Shown: positions 1 through 6,111 of the stretch, one piece after another
Position numbering within the stretch: position 1 is the first letter of the stretch
Layout: each line of letters opens with the position of its first letter
From: an uncultured Bacilli bacterium
GTDB taxonomy: Bacteria; Bacillota_I; Bacilli_A; RF39; UBA660
Assembly (NCBI GenBank): GCA_944373065.1
Contig: CALWAJ010000055.1
Coordinates: forward strand, 1 to 8,453
Direction of reading: 5' to 3'
Length of the DNA stretch: 8,453 nt
The notes under the pieces: generated by a model
The model's input: the letters and a program-made list of their open reading frames with translations, nothing else
Databases searched by the model: none
What the model was told of the DNA's origin: nothing
Position numbers and translations under genes: made by a program

Positions 1-29
1 TTACTACATCCTTTCTTATTCTGTAGTAA
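1..29. repeat. 8-bp inverted repeat at left edge
   Basis: TTACTACA at 1-8 is the exact reverse complement of TGTAGTAA at 22-29, with a 13-nt spacer. In a leftward transcript the spacer would carry an AAAGGA Shine-Dalgarno-like sequence (complement of 9-14) in the loop. It may be a 5'-UTR hairpin of a gene beyond the left edge, or simple chance in AT-rich DNA. No T-tract follows on either strand, so it does not look like a terminator. Confidence 0.4.
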
Positions 30-41
30 TAATTATATCAG
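9..41 (-). promoter_or_regulatory. Leftward extended -10 promoter and SD for an off-window gene
   Basis: On the minus strand the complement of 32-37 reads TATAAT and is preceded by TG one base upstream, giving an extended -10 box. No good -35 is visible near 55-60. A transcript would start near 25 and carry an AAAGGA Shine-Dalgarno-like sequence at 14-9, eight bases before the window edge. This fits a divergent gene whose start codon lies just outside the window. The -10 box is directly visible; the gene itself is inferred. Confidence 0.45.
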
Positions 42-92
42 ATTTTCTTTGCGAAGAAATTTACTCTTTTTTGCTGAATCTTACCTAATACT

Positions 93-120
93 TTGAAAAA
101 ATCCTAATCTATAGTATAAT
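93..120 (+). promoter_or_regulatory. Sigma-A promoter of ackA
   Basis: TTGAAA at 93-98 (5 of 6 to the -35 consensus TTGACA) and a perfect TATAAT at 115-120 are separated by 16 bp. Transcription should begin near 127, giving a leader of about 25 nt with the Shine-Dalgarno GAAGGA at 140-145, six bases before the ATG at 152. This is the clearest housekeeping promoter in the window. It probably drives the ackA-nrnA-engB run. Confidence 0.8.
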
Positions 121-151
121 ACTAATAGATTTAAAGAAAGAAGGAATATAT

Positions 152-1324
152 ATGAAAATAATGTCTGTTAATGCTGGTAGCAGTTCATTAAAATTTAGTC
201 TTTTTGATATGGATAAAACTTTATGTATTGCTAGTGGTTATTTTGAACGAGTAGGTTTAGAAGGAAGTTTCTATACAATTAAATACAATGGAGAAAAAAT
301 AAAAGAAGAAGTAGAACTACCTAATCATACAGTAGCAGTAGAAGTTATGTTAGATAGATTGATAACTTTAGGAATTATTAAAGACTTAGAAGAAATAGAT
401 GGAATAGGACATAGAATAGTACATGGCTATACTTATGATCATTCTGTTATTATTACTGACAAAGTTATTGAAGATATAAAATCATATGCTGATTTTGCTC
501 CTTTGCATAATCCTGCCCACATTTTAGGTATTGAAGCTTGTAAAAAAGCCTTACCTAATGTACCTATGGTAGCAGTATTTGATACAGCTTATCATCAAAC
601 AATGCCAAAAGAAAACTATATTTACCCTGTTCCATATAATTGGTACACAGATTATGGTGTTCGTAAATATGGTGCTCATGGTACTAGTCATAAATATATA
701 GCAGGTAGATTAAGTGAAATCTTAAATACTAAAAACTATAAAGCAATTATTTGCCATTTAGGTAGTGGTTGTTCTCTTAGTGCTGTTAAAGATGGAATTT
801 GTGTTGATACATCAATGGGCTTCACCCCTTTAGCAGGAGTTATGATGGGTACACGTAGTGGAGATATAGATCCTTCAATCATCCCATATATAATGGAAAA
901 AGAAGGACTTAATGCCAAAGAAGTAGTAGATATGCTTAATAAAAAATCAGGCTTACTTGGTGTTAGTATGAAATATAGTGATTATCGTGATATTAGAAAC
1001 GCTATAGATGAAGGCGATGAACAAGCAATATTAGCTAATAAAATATTTGTTAATACTGTAGTAAAATATATTGCTAACTATTATGTAGAATTAGAAGGAA
1101 TAGATGCTTTAGTCTTTACAGCAGGTCTTGGTGAAAATAGTTCTCCTGCTCGTCATGATATAATATCTAAACTAAAAGTTTTAGGTATATCTATCGATGA
1201 AGAAAAAAATAAAACAATAGGAGAAGAAATAGAATTAACTTCTAAAGACTCTAAAGTACGTGTTTTTGCTATTCCAACTAATGAAGAGTTAATGATTGCT
1301 AAAGAAACTTTAAGCCTAATTTAG
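152..1324 (+). CDS. ackA: Acetate kinase
   Basis: Cytoplasmic acetate kinase: acetyl phosphate + ADP to acetate + ATP, the ATP-yielding end of the Pta-AckA fermentation route. The 390 aa match the usual family length of about 400. ASKHA-fold signatures are in order: VNAGSSSLKF near the N-terminus (Asn7), GHRIVHG with Arg88, PLHNPAH at 118-123, VFDTAYHQTMP with the catalytic-type Asp144, YGAHGTSHKY with His176 and His180, MGTRSGDIDP with Arg235, FTAGLGENS at 322-330, and the C-terminal IPTNEELMIA. Two positions are unusual: HLGSG at 202-206 where most homologues have HLGNG, and HGY at 91-93 in place of HGG. Its sigma-A promoter and Shine-Dalgarno lie directly upstream, and nrnA follows after 13 nt. 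No pta is in view. Identity is very secure; retained activity is inferred from the catalytic residues. Confidence 0.97.
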   Translation: MKIMSVNAGSSSLKFSLFDMDKTLCIASGYFERVGLEGSFYTIKYNGEKIKEEVELPNHTVAVEVMLDRLITLGIIKDLEEIDGIGHRIVHGYTYDHSVIITDKVIEDIKSYADFAPLHNPAHILGIEACKKALPNVPMVAVFDTAYHQTMPKENYIYPVPYNWYTDYGVRKYGAHGTSHKYIAGRLSEILNTKNYKAIICHLGSGCSLSAVKDGICVDTSMGFTPLAGVMMGTRSGDIDPSIIPYIMEKEGLNAKEVVDMLNKKSGLLGVSMKYSDYRDIRNAIDEGDEQAILANKIFVNTVVKYIANYYVELEGIDALVFTAGLGENSSPARHDIISKLKVLGISIDEEKNKTIGEEIELTSKDSKVRVFAIPTNEELMIAKETLSLI

Positions 1325-1337
1325 ATAGGAAGTAATT

Positions 1338-2303
1338 ATGTTTAAAAAAATATATAAAGAAATAAAGAAATATAATACAATTGTAATTGCAAGACATATA
1401 GGGGTAGATCCTGATGCTCTAGCTAGTCAACTAGCTCTAAAAGAGTCAATAAAGTTAACATTTCCTAATAAAAAAGTCTATGCTGTAGGTAATGGCTCAT
1501 CAAAATTCTCTTATATGGGACGGCTTGATAAATTAGAAGACTTTGAAAACTTTCTCTTAATAGTTTTAGATACTCCAGATAAAAAAAGAATTGACTATAA
1601 AGATTATGATAAAGCTTCTAAAATTATTAAAATAGACCATCATCCCTTCATAGAAAAATTTGATAATCTTGAATATATTGATGATAAAGCTAGTAGTACT
1701 TGCGAAATACTAATGGAACTACTACTTAATACTAAATTAAAATGTAATAGTGAAATAGCAAAGCTTCTATACTATGGACTAGTATCTGATTCTAATCGGT
1801 TTCTCTTTGATAGTTCAACTTCTAAAACCTTTAGTCTTGTAAGTACTTACTTATCAAAATATCCTCTTAAGTTATCAGATATTTATACTAACCTTTACTT
1901 AAGACCATTAAAAGAAGTAAGATTAGAAGGCTACATTTCCTTAAATATGAAAGTAACTGATAATGGTGTTGCCTATATCATCTTAACAAATGATATCATT
2001 AGTAAATTTAAAGCTGATAGTGCTTCAGCAGGGAACATGATTAATAACTTTAATTTTATCGATGAAGTATTAGTTTGGATAATTGTAACAGAAGACTATA
2101 AAAATAATAATATTAGAGTAAATATTAGAAGCCGTGGTCCTCAAATTAATAAAATAGCTGAAAAATATAATGGTGGTGGCCATGCTCTTGCAAGTGGAGC
2201 AAGACTTTCTACAATTGAAGAGGCAAAAGAATTAATAAATGATATAGATTATGCTACAGAGATTTATTTAAAGAAAGAGATGAAGAAAAATGAAAATAAC
2301 TAG
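1338..2303 (+). CDS. nrnA: DHH/DHHA1 phosphoesterase, NrnA-type nanoRNase/pAp phosphatase
   Basis: The family degrades 2-5 nt RNA fragments to mononucleotides. Several members also dephosphorylate 3'-phosphoadenosine 5'-phosphate, in the cytoplasm with Mn2+. The 321 aa have the expected two-domain layout. The DHH domain shows RHIGVDPDAL (His20, Asp24, Asp26), VLDTPD (Asp78), IDHH (Asp100-His101-His102) and GLVSDSNRF (Asp151), which together supply the two-metal ligands. The DHHA1 domain ends with the substrate-binding NGGGHALASGA (278-288). An AGGAAG Shine-Dalgarno precedes the ATG, 13 nt after the ackA stop, so the two are almost certainly co-transcribed. The 3' end overlaps engB by 14 nt. 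Fold and active site are certain. NrnA is favoured over other DHH branches by length, the single DHHA1 domain and the lack of membrane segments, CBS or DRTGG parts. Confidence 0.88.
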   Translation: MFKKIYKEIKKYNTIVIARHIGVDPDALASQLALKESIKLTFPNKKVYAVGNGSSKFSYMGRLDKLEDFENFLLIVLDTPDKKRIDYKDYDKASKIIKIDHHPFIEKFDNLEYIDDKASSTCEILMELLLNTKLKCNSEIAKLLYYGLVSDSNRFLFDSSTSKTFSLVSTYLSKYPLKLSDIYTNLYLRPLKEVRLEGYISLNMKVTDNGVAYIILTNDIISKFKADSASAGNMINNFNFIDEVLVWIIVTEDYKNNNIRVNIRSRGPQINKIAEKYNGGGHALASGARLSTIEEAKELINDIDYATEIYLKKEMKKNENN

Positions 2304-2883
2304 TGCAGAGTTAAAAATAATGGCTACCAGGCGTAGTCAATATCCAACAGACTTAAAAAATGAATTTCTTTTAGTAGGGCGTAGTAATGTTGGTAAAAGT
2401 AGTTTCATCAATATCCTTTTAGAAAGGAAAAACTTAGCAAGAACATCATCTCATCCTGGTAAAACACAAACATTAAATTTTTATCTTGTAAATGGTGACT
2501 TCTATCTTATAGATGTCCCAGGTTATGGATATGCTGAGACAAGTAAAAAACGAAGAGAAAAATTTGGAAAAATGATAGAAGAATATCTTGAAACAAGAAA
2601 AGAGTTAAAAAGAGTTTTTATGATAATTGACTTTCGTCATAAACCAACTGAAGATGACGTTTTAATGTATAACTTTCTAAAATACTATAATCTTCCTGTA
2701 ACTATTGTTGCTACTAAAGCTGATAAAATAGGAGCTAGTAAAAAAGAAAAATGTAAAAAACAAATAACAGATACTCTCGATTTAGTAGTAGGTGATGACT
2801 TGGTAATATTTTCAAGTATAACTAAAGAGGGAAGAGAAGAAATAATAAAAAAATTAGAGGACTTAATCATCGACACGATTTAA
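2290..2883 (+). CDS. engB: Ribosome biogenesis GTPase EngB (YsxC/YihA)
   Basis: EngB is a TrmE-Era-class GTPase needed for late assembly of the 50S subunit. The 197 aa are the usual length. The order is diagnostic: G1 GRSNVGKS (30-37), the switch I signature RTSSHPGKTQTLNF (51-64), G3 DVPGYGYA (75-82), G4 TKADK (142-146) and G5 FSS near 174. The start is set by a 14-nt overlap with nrnA, with a purine-rich AAGAGATGAAGA just upstream that is a modest Shine-Dalgarno, so translational coupling to nrnA is likely. The last eight codons and the TAA form the left arm, loop and part of the right arm of an intrinsic terminator. In Bacillus engB sits next to lon; here it ends the ackA operon instead. 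Confidence 0.95.
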   Translation: MKITSAELKIMATRRSQYPTDLKNEFLLVGRSNVGKSSFINILLERKNLARTSSHPGKTQTLNFYLVNGDFYLIDVPGYGYAETSKKRREKFGKMIEEYLETRKELKRVFMIIDFRHKPTEDDVLMYNFLKYYNLPVTIVATKADKIGASKKEKCKKQITDTLDLVVGDDLVIFSSITKEGREEIIKKLEDLIIDTI

Positions 2884-2891
2884 GTCCTTTT
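2857..2891 (+). terminator. Intrinsic terminator overlapping the engB stop codon
   Basis: AGGACTTAA (2858-2866) pairs with TTAAGTCCT (2880-2888), and ATCG (2869-2872) pairs with CGAT (2876-2879) around an ACA loop. This makes 13 base pairs with only a 2-nt bulge, followed by a four-T run at 2888-2891. The engB TAA lies inside the right arm. Because the T-run is short and another rightward gene begins 27 nt further on, termination may be partial or released by translating ribosomes. Confidence 0.7.
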
Positions 2892-2917
2892 ACATACTCT
2901 ATAATAGGTGAGGTTAT

Positions 2918-3322
2918 GTGAAACTAATTGTTAAAAATGATAATTTAATTTACTTGATAATACCTATTAACTTAATAAACAATAATAAAGATATAACAAT
3001 TAATAAAATAAAAAACATATTTCTAAATTACAATAAAAAATATAATCTTTTAGAACCTGGATTTTATGAAGTTAGAGTCTATAGTCAAAAAATTGTAGGA
3101 ACAATTCTTTTAATAGAAAAAATAGACACTTTTGATTTTTCAGAAGAAATAGATTTAAGAATTACAATAAAAGATAAAATCAAAATATACTTAGAACTAA
3201 TAGATAATTTAGATTTTCCTAACTATCAAAAGAAGATAGATATAGATAATATAACTTATAAAGAATATTTAAAACTAATAGAACATTCTAAAATATTAAT
3301 AAATGAAAAAAGTTCTCCTTAG
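2918..3322 (+). CDS. Conserved-looking hypothetical protein, 134 aa
   Basis: I do not recognise this protein. It starts with GTG, preceded by AGGTGA (2906-2911), a strong match to the anti-Shine-Dalgarno with a 6-nt spacer; the overlapping ATG at 2916 runs straight into a stop. It is Ile-, Lys- and Asn-rich and looks soluble, with no signal peptide or convincing membrane segment. Alternating hydrophobic stretches suggest a small alpha/beta fold: an N-terminal strand LIYLIIPINL, a central PGFYEVRVYSQKIVGTILLIEK, then acidic EEIDLRI and helical KDKIKIYLELIDNL segments. It lies between the engB terminator and the convergent spoIVA, overlapping spoIVA by 4 nt. It may use readthrough from ackA-nrnA-engB, as no credible separate promoter is visible. 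A sporulation link is only a neighbourhood guess. The tidy start signals and codon use like its neighbours argue that it is real. Confidence 0.75.
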   Translation: MKLIVKNDNLIYLIIPINLINNNKDITINKIKNIFLNYNKKYNLLEPGFYEVRVYSQKIVGTILLIEKIDTFDFSEEIDLRITIKDKIKIYLELIDNLDFPNYQKKIDIDNITYKEYLKLIEHSKILINEKSSP

Positions 3323-3328
3323 AGAACT
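3305..3328 (-). terminator. spoIVA intrinsic terminator enclosing both convergent stop codons
   Basis: AGTTCTC (3311-3317) and GAGAACT (3322-3328) form a perfect 7-bp stem with the 4-nt loop CTTA. Read leftward, the stem is followed by five further T residues (A-run at 3306-3310 on the given strand), the classic layout for terminating spoIVA. Read rightward, there is no T-run, so it is not a terminator for the 134-aa gene. The spoIVA TAA and the TAG of the convergent gene both fall in or beside the loop. Confidence 0.75.
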
Positions 3329-4800
3329 ATAGCAATCATATTATTAGAGCCCTTATTGACTACTTTAGTAAGAGTTTGTTGTAATTTATATCTAATATTA
3401 TCTGGCATAGAATTAATCTTAGCTTGAATTCCTTCTTGAACTATATTATCCAAACTTCTACCAAAAATTTCACTTTTCCATATTTCGCCAGGATTATTTT
3501 CATAATCTCTCATTAAATAATCAATTAACTCTTTACTTTGTACTTCACTTCCAATAATAGGTTCAAAAGTAGAATTTACATCAACTCTAATCATATGAAT
3601 AGATGGAGCGACCGCTTTAAGTTTAATCCCATATCTAGGCCCTTGTTTAATAATTTCAGGTGTATCTAATTTCATATCAGCTAACGTTGGAGTAGCTACC
3701 CCATATCCTGTTTGTTTAACCATTTTCAAAGCATATTTAATTTGGTCATATTCTCTTCTTGCTTCTTCATAATCTTGGAATAATGATAATAATCCCGCTT
3801 TACTAGTAACATCTATTTTAATTATATCTTTAAGAACTTCATTATATAAAGAACTAGGTGCTTCTAAATTAATAGTTACAATACCTGTAGCCGGATTAAC
3901 TTCTGATAAATAAGCTTTTTCTATTACATCATTACTTCTAAAATGTTCTGTAATTTTTTCTATATCTCTTAATTTATCAACTTCCATAACGCATTCTCTA
4001 ATTGCTTCTATATATTTCTGTTTAATTGGATTATCTGAATTTAAAATTGCAATCCACTCAGGCATGTTAACTCTAACTTCTAGTACTGGAAACTCATATA
4101 AAGCTTCTCTTAAAATACCAGTCATTTCTCTTTCATTCATCGCTTCAACATTAATTGGTAAAACAGGAACATCATAATTATCCTTAAGAGATTCTGCTAA
4201 TCTTTCCGTCTCAGGTAGAGTAGGGTGCGTTGTATTAAGTATAACAATAAAAGGTTTACCAATTGCCTTTAACTCATCAATAACTCGTTCTTCTGCTTCT
4301 AAATAATCACTCCTATTAAATTCTCCAATAGAACCATCAGTAGTAACAACAATACCAATTGTAGAGTGATCTTTAATAACTTTTTCAGTGCCAACTTCAG
4401 CAGCTTCTACAAAAGGAATCTCTTCATCATACCAAGGAGTCTTAACCATTCTAGGTCCATCATCGTCACTGGCTCCTTTTGCATTAGGAATAACATATCC
4501 TACACAATCAACCAATCTAATATTACAACTAAAATCATCAATATTAACTTTAGCAGCTTGATTAGGAATAAACTTAGGCTCTGTTGTCATAATAGTCTTA
4601 CCTTGAGCACTTTGAGGAATCTCATCTAGTGTTCTTTTCTTTTCATATTCATCTTCAATATAAGGAACTACCAATGTTTCTACCATTCTCTTAATAAAAG
4701 TACTTTTTCCAGTTCTAACCGCTCCAACAACACCTAAATAAATATCACCACCACTTCTTAAAGCAATATTTTTAATAATTTCCGTTTTTTCCATAAACAT
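3319..4800 (-). CDS. spoIVA: Stage IV sporulation protein A, spore coat basement ATPase
   Basis: SpoIVA is made in the mother cell, binds the forespore outer membrane through SpoVM, and uses ATP hydrolysis to polymerise into the basement layer on which the coat is built. The match to Bacillus SpoIVA runs end to end. It covers GGDIYLGVVGAVRTGKSTF (Walker A), GKTIMTTEPKF, LVDCVGY (Walker B-like), GPRMVKTPWYDEEIPF, EHSTIG-type DHSTIGIVVTTDGS, the middle KMVKQTGYG, LKAVAPSIHMIRVDV, GRSLDNIVQEGIQAK, and the conserved hydrophobic C-terminus ending IAIVL. Numbered from the ATG at 4794, the Walker lysine is Lys30 and the sensor threonines are Thr70/Thr71, as in B. subtilis. I chose the ATG at 4800 (493 aa) because AAGAAGG (4812-4806) is 5 nt away; the 4794 ATG would have 11 nt and a GTG at 4803 only 2. 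Expression by sigma-E is expected from the family, but no convincing box is visible. Confidence 0.96.
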   Translation of the reverse strand: MFMEKTEIIKNIALRSGGDIYLGVVGAVRTGKSTFIKRMVETLVVPYIEDEYEKKRTLDEIPQSAQGKTIMTTEPKFIPNQAAKVNIDDFSCNIRLVDCVGYVIPNAKGASDDDGPRMVKTPWYDEEIPFVEAAEVGTEKVIKDHSTIGIVVTTDGSIGEFNRSDYLEAEERVIDELKAIGKPFIVILNTTHPTLPETERLAESLKDNYDVPVLPINVEAMNEREMTGILREALYEFPVLEVRVNMPEWIAILNSDNPIKQKYIEAIRECVMEVDKLRDIEKITEHFRSNDVIEKAYLSEVNPATGIVTINLEAPSSLYNEVLKDIIKIDVTSKAGLLSLFQDYEEARREYDQIKYALKMVKQTGYGVATPTLADMKLDTPEIIKQGPRYGIKLKAVAPSIHMIRVDVNSTFEPIIGSEVQSKELIDYLMRDYENNPGEIWKSEIFGRSLDNIVQEGIQAKINSMPDNIRYKLQQTLTKVVNKGSNNMIAIVL

Positions 4801-4837
4801 CACAGCCTTCTTTCTTCTTTTATTCTATTAAATACTA

Positions 4838-4860
4838 TTCATAAAAAATATTTTTATGAA
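4838..4860. repeat. Perfect 10-bp inverted repeat in the spoIVA/hydrolase divergent region
   Basis: TTCATAAAAA (4838-4847) and TTTTTATGAA (4851-4860) are exact reverse complements around ATA. They sit in the 74-nt gap between the divergent spoIVA and hydrolase starts, directly upstream of the hydrolase Shine-Dalgarno. The symmetry suits a dimeric regulator acting on both genes, or a hairpin in the hydrolase mRNA leader. No strong sigma-A, sigma-E or sigma-K pair is visible in the gap. The closest are weak: AATACTAT at 4831-4838 (6 of 8 to the sigma-E -10) rightward and AATAGTAT leftward. The function is inferred. Confidence 0.5.
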
Positions 4861-4874
4861 AGAAAGGAGTAATT

Positions 4875-5921
4875 TTGAAAAACTTTTTAAACTATTTACA
4901 AGATAATAATAATTCTTTTAAAGAATCTTCTTTTAATATCGTAGATAGTCTTGTATTAGCATATCTTTCTTATTTGCATTTTCCTAATATTCCAACTAAG
5001 TTAAAAGGCTTAGATATTTCTAAAACTACCAAAGTAAAGAAAAATAAAGAATTTATTAAAAGAGTAGTAACAAGTAATAGATATAAAGATATAGAACTAT
5101 GCTTTTATGTAGAAGATACTAATGACTTAATAGAAAAACAGTTCTCTGCTGTTACTTTCTTACTTCCAAATAATACTATGTATATCTCTTTTAGAGGAAC
5201 AGACTCTACCCTTACAGGATGGAAAGAAGACTTTAATATGGCTTTCATGTTACCAGTACCTGCTCAAAAAGAAGCTTTAAACTATGTAGAGAAGGTAACT
5301 AAACTAATACCAAGAAAATTCTATATAGGAGGCCACTCTAAAGGAGGTAACCTTGCTGTCTATGCTGGATGTAATCTATCTAATAGTTTATCTACTAGAA
5401 TAATAAAAATATATTCCCATGATGGACCAGGCTTTATTAAAGAGTTTTTAACAACTTCCAATTATCAAAACATCAAAGATAAAATAGAAAAAGTAGTTCC
5501 CTCTTCATCTATTGTTGGTATGCTTTTATATACTAATGAAAAGTACAAAATAATTAAAAGTAGTGCAAGAGGTATCTTAGAACATGACTCTTTCTCATGG
5601 TTAGTTGAAGATAACAACTTCATAATCTTAAAGGATTTATCAGATGGAACAGCTTATACTAATAAAGTTATAAATGACTTTATTAGTAATCTATCTAAAA
5701 AAGAAAGAGAAATCTTTATAGACTCTCTTTTCACAGTACTAAAATCTACTGGCTTAACAACTCTAGATGAAATATCTAAAAACTTTATAGTTAAACTTCC
5801 TAATATTTTAATCGCTATCTATAGACTAGATGATGTTAATAAAAAGTATATCTTAAAGACCATAAAAGCTTTAATAAAAAGTTGCCTTACTAATTTACAT
5901 CTTTTAATTCTGAAGGATTAA
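4875..5921 (+). CDS. Mbeg1-like (DUF2974) alpha/beta hydrolase
   Basis: Predicted cytoplasmic lipase/esterase-fold protein of the Mbeg1-like group; its natural substrate is unknown. The 348 aa contain the family core: ISFRGTDSTLTGWKEDFNMAF (104-124), the nucleophile elbow GGHSKGGNLAVYA with Ser155, YSHDGPGF with Asp183 as the probable acid, VPSSSIVGMLL (208-218) and LEHDSFSW with His237 as the probable base. No signal peptide or membrane anchor is seen. The start is TTG, chosen because AAAGGAG (4863-4869) lies 5 nt upstream and no ATG in frame fits better. It is divergent from spoIVA over a palindromic gap. The last ~11 codons are antisense to the 3' end of the leftward Rpn-tail ORF, so the C-terminus after about residue 337 may be a late extension. 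Family assignment is firm; function is not. Confidence 0.88.
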   Translation: MKNFLNYLQDNNNSFKESSFNIVDSLVLAYLSYLHFPNIPTKLKGLDISKTTKVKKNKEFIKRVVTSNRYKDIELCFYVEDTNDLIEKQFSAVTFLLPNNTMYISFRGTDSTLTGWKEDFNMAFMLPVPAQKEALNYVEKVTKLIPRKFYIGGHSKGGNLAVYAGCNLSNSLSTRIIKIYSHDGPGFIKEFLTTSNYQNIKDKIEKVVPSSSIVGMLLYTNEKYKIIKSSARGILEHDSFSWLVEDNNFIILKDLSDGTAYTNKVINDFISNLSKKEREIFIDSLFTVLKSTGLTTLDEISKNFIVKLPNILIAIYRLDDVNKKYILKTIKALIKSCLTNLHLLILKD

Positions 5922-6111
5922 TATCCGTAATTTCTGCTATATCCTCATCTTTCAGATTAGCTTTCTTAAGCCGTTTAGCAATTTCTATTTGCATCTCATA
6001 CTTTCCATCACTCTTTCCATCATCATATCCATTATCATAACTAGTCGCTTCAATTTCCTCAATATTTATTCCTTTTTCTTCTTTTAATTTTTTATTAAAT
6101 ATCCCTCTCAT
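5890..6111 (-). CDS. Orphan Rpn-family C-terminal tail, 73 aa (second copy)
   Basis: This short ORF carries only the C-terminal tail typical of Rpn/PD-(D/E)XK 'transposase' proteins. It has a charged linker, a GYDDG-type glycine repeat (28-36), then the helical module IEIAKRLKKANLKDEDIAEIT and an NPSELKD end. The same module occurs in the preceding ORF (shared GYDDG, KRL and IAEIT), so the two look like a diverged tandem duplication about 219 nt apart. Its ATG overlaps the TGA of that ORF as ATGA. Its own Shine-Dalgarno is weak, so translational coupling is likely. The 3' end overlaps the convergent hydrolase gene by 32 nt. It could be a decaying fragment, or a small protein like the tail-only products known from rpn genes. 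No catalytic residues are present. Confidence 0.55.
   Translation of the reverse strand: MRGIFNKKLKEEKGINIEEIEATSYDNGYDDGKSDGKYEMQIEIAKRLKKANLKDEDIAEITDINPSELKDVN

Noticed and set aside
736..918. Leftward open frame inside ackA
   Set aside because: It lies wholly opposite a strongly conserved enzyme, has no homologous motif, and is explained by the codon pattern of ackA.
2685..2876. Leftward open frame inside the 3' half of engB
   Set aside because: It is antisense to the conserved G4 region of engB and its low-complexity Ser/Ile sequence looks like a reverse-frame artefact.
2900..2905. TATAAT as a promoter for the 134-aa gene
   Set aside because: Transcription would begin near 2912, cutting off the AGGTGA ribosome site at 2906-2911, and no -35 lies at the right distance because that region is the engB terminator stem.
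4366..4629. Rightward open frame inside spoIVA
   Set aside because: It is antisense to the most conserved part of spoIVA, shows no protein motif, and no SD was seen.
6108..6110. Use of the mollicute genetic code (TGA = Trp)
   Set aside because: Trp is encoded by TGG throughout. TGA appears as the terminal stop of the Rpn-like ORF, and reading through it hits another stop a few codons later.
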